A stretch of 64,000 bases of DNA, from positions 16,308,845 to 16,372,844 of the forward strand of contig NW_019211455.1 of the NCBI RefSeq assembly GCF_002443255.2, in the 5' to 3' direction. The notes beneath the pieces were generated by a model. It was not told the DNA's origin, did not search any database, and saw only the letters and a list, made by a program, of their open reading frames with translations. Position 1 is the first letter of the stretch. Each line of letters begins with the position of its first letter. Both the position numbers and the translations under genes were made by a program. Source of the stretch: Varroa destructor (taxonomy: Eukaryota; Arthropoda; Arachnida; Mesostigmata; Varroidae). This document shows, one piece after another, positions 62,701-64,000 of the stretch.

Positions 62701-64000
62701 TTGGTTGGTTAGCTTTTTTTAGTAATATAGTTGGAAAATTAAACAAAAACATGACTAAAACTGTAATGATACTTAATTTAAATTTGAATTCAGAGTTTAT
62801 TCGCAGAAGTATCTAACAGAAACACTAAAAGCTATGCTGGTACTATGAAGACTTTGCTGAAGAATGAGGTCACCAGTTGGCAGCCTTTGGCCTAACTACG
62901 AAACCGTAGACACTACTCAAAAATGCTCAGAAACGTTGTTTTGAATTCGCGGAGCTGCTCGACACGATTCCGCCATTTACTCCTGCAATCCTTTGCTCAA
63001 AGGCAAGCGGCCATTGCGGCTTACTAGGTGCCTGAATGTGCACAAAAATTGGTTTCTTTTAGCCTTAAAAAAAAAGGAGTTCGTCGTACTTAGTCGCTAA
63101 GCTTCAAAATAGGAAAAAGGAAGGGTTCCACCTAAATCGATTCGCTAGGGAGCGGAGTGCGGGGGCGTTGCTCACCACGAATCTTTCACTTCTATTTGTT
63201 CCCGTTACACTTTTGGTAATACTATTTAGGACATCAATCGTACGCGATTCACGGGAGCGTGCTTTTAAGTATTCGAATGTCGGTTGTATATTTCACACGC
63301 TGACTGACGTTGTTTGCTATGGATCGTTTGTTTGTTATGCAGTTGGAAAATAGATGTTCATATAACAGATGAAGTTTTTATTCAACAGATATAGCTAATA
63401 AATATATAGTTGAGATAACACGATTGTTGAAGGCTTCCTCAACAAGCATAACAGTCTCCGATAACGCTGATCATCGATCTGCTTTGTTCCGACCACCTTA
63501 AGAGATCCTTTCATACACGTACAGCTCCGTGAAGTAATTTGCTGAGTGTAGGAAAAAGCAAAAGAAGTGTTCACACACACCTAATTACAAACAGCATAAG
63601 TTGGATGTTTAAGTTCAACGATGTCAACCAGCTGGTAAATTTGGGACGACTGGTCTCTTAAGGCTAATGGTAGAGATTTGCCGATGCCTCGTTTATAGGG
63701 GCCGTACGTTCCAGGAGGGTCTTAAGTTCCACAAGTGGCACGTAGGGTATATCACACTTGTTTTCAGCTAGCCTAAAGTTAGCTCGCGAAGAATCTACTT
63801 TTTTAACCAGCTTTTGCAGTTTCAATTTTTAGCTTATGATTCTACAACACGTTACATGTGAAATGCCATTTTGTGGCCTACGAAACTCGCAGACTTTAAG
63901 CTCTGCCTCCTAGATTGCGGTCCCGATATCTGGTCACCTGCTCGCCAGTCTTTGCGCCATTAATGTATTAGAATGTCGCTAAAGGCCTCTTTGCTTGACG

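Larger units (their letters stand above)
56213..64000. other. Upstream flank of the zinc-finger gene, no supported gene
   Basis: The bases just above 56212 should hold the promoter and 5' UTR of the zinc-finger gene, but no clear core promoter element could be assigned. Further along are a GC-richer stretch at about 57100-57720 with a tRNA-like hairpin, a TA microsatellite, very AT-rich sequence at 57.9-58.9 kb, a weak coding candidate at 59442-59744 and ordinary AT-rich sequence to the end. Confidence 0.5.

Noticed and set aside
1..64000. CRISPR arrays, bacterial operons, phage or insertion sequences
   Set aside because: No spaced direct repeats or prokaryotic gene density. The spliced T-box gene shows animal nuclear DNA.

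Overview
The window is eukaryotic nuclear DNA from an animal. It is AT-rich, roughly 40% GC by eye, with microsatellites, a 100-N assembly gap, and a gene split by multi-kilobase GT-AG introns. Nothing suggests bacterial operons, CRISPR or phage. The main gene is a T-box factor of the Tbx1/10 (org-1) class, so the source is a bilaterian. A single Tbx1/10-type gene with large introns and a compact C-terminus would suit an arthropod such as a mite or other chelicerate, but that taxonomic guess is inference.

Bases 3560-32323, minus strand: six coding exons join in phase into one frame of 431 residues plus stop. They encode an N-terminal region with an eh1-like (Groucho-recruitment-type) motif, a complete T-box (about residues 155-344) and a short C-terminal tail. 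The five introns are about 1.3, 9.1, 4.2, 6.2 and 6.7 kb. All have GT-AG ends, and the codon phases match at every junction. Several junctions (AGR/R, NGH/IILNS, QNHR/ITQL) look like the classical T-box intron positions. The introns hold only simple repeats, a few hairpins, a GC-rich island in intron 4 and one weak candidate for a small nested gene on the plus strand in intron 2.

Bases 32363-54616: about 22 kb with no gene I can support. It contains a perfect 26-bp inverted repeat with a 3-base spacer (36823-36877), the N gap with a flanking AG repeat, a poly-G tract, a degenerate fold-back near 49.6-49.8 kb and a few unrecognised short ORFs.

Bases 54617-56212, minus strand: a 531-residue uninterrupted ORF with a strong start context. 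It encodes a nuclear-looking protein with two widely separated C2H2 zinc fingers, a long Ser/Thr/Pro-rich middle, basic nuclear-localisation-like clusters and an unrecognised C-terminal domain. It lies upstream of the T-box gene on the same strand, about 22 kb away. It is the most novel coding element in the window.

Bases 56213-64000: no supported gene. The region holds a TA microsatellite, a tRNA-like hairpin and one weak coding candidate near 59.5 kb. The two genes both look like transcription regulators, but the sequence does not show that they work together. Intron, exon and gene limits were read by hand from splice consensus and frame continuity. No transcript or homology search was available.
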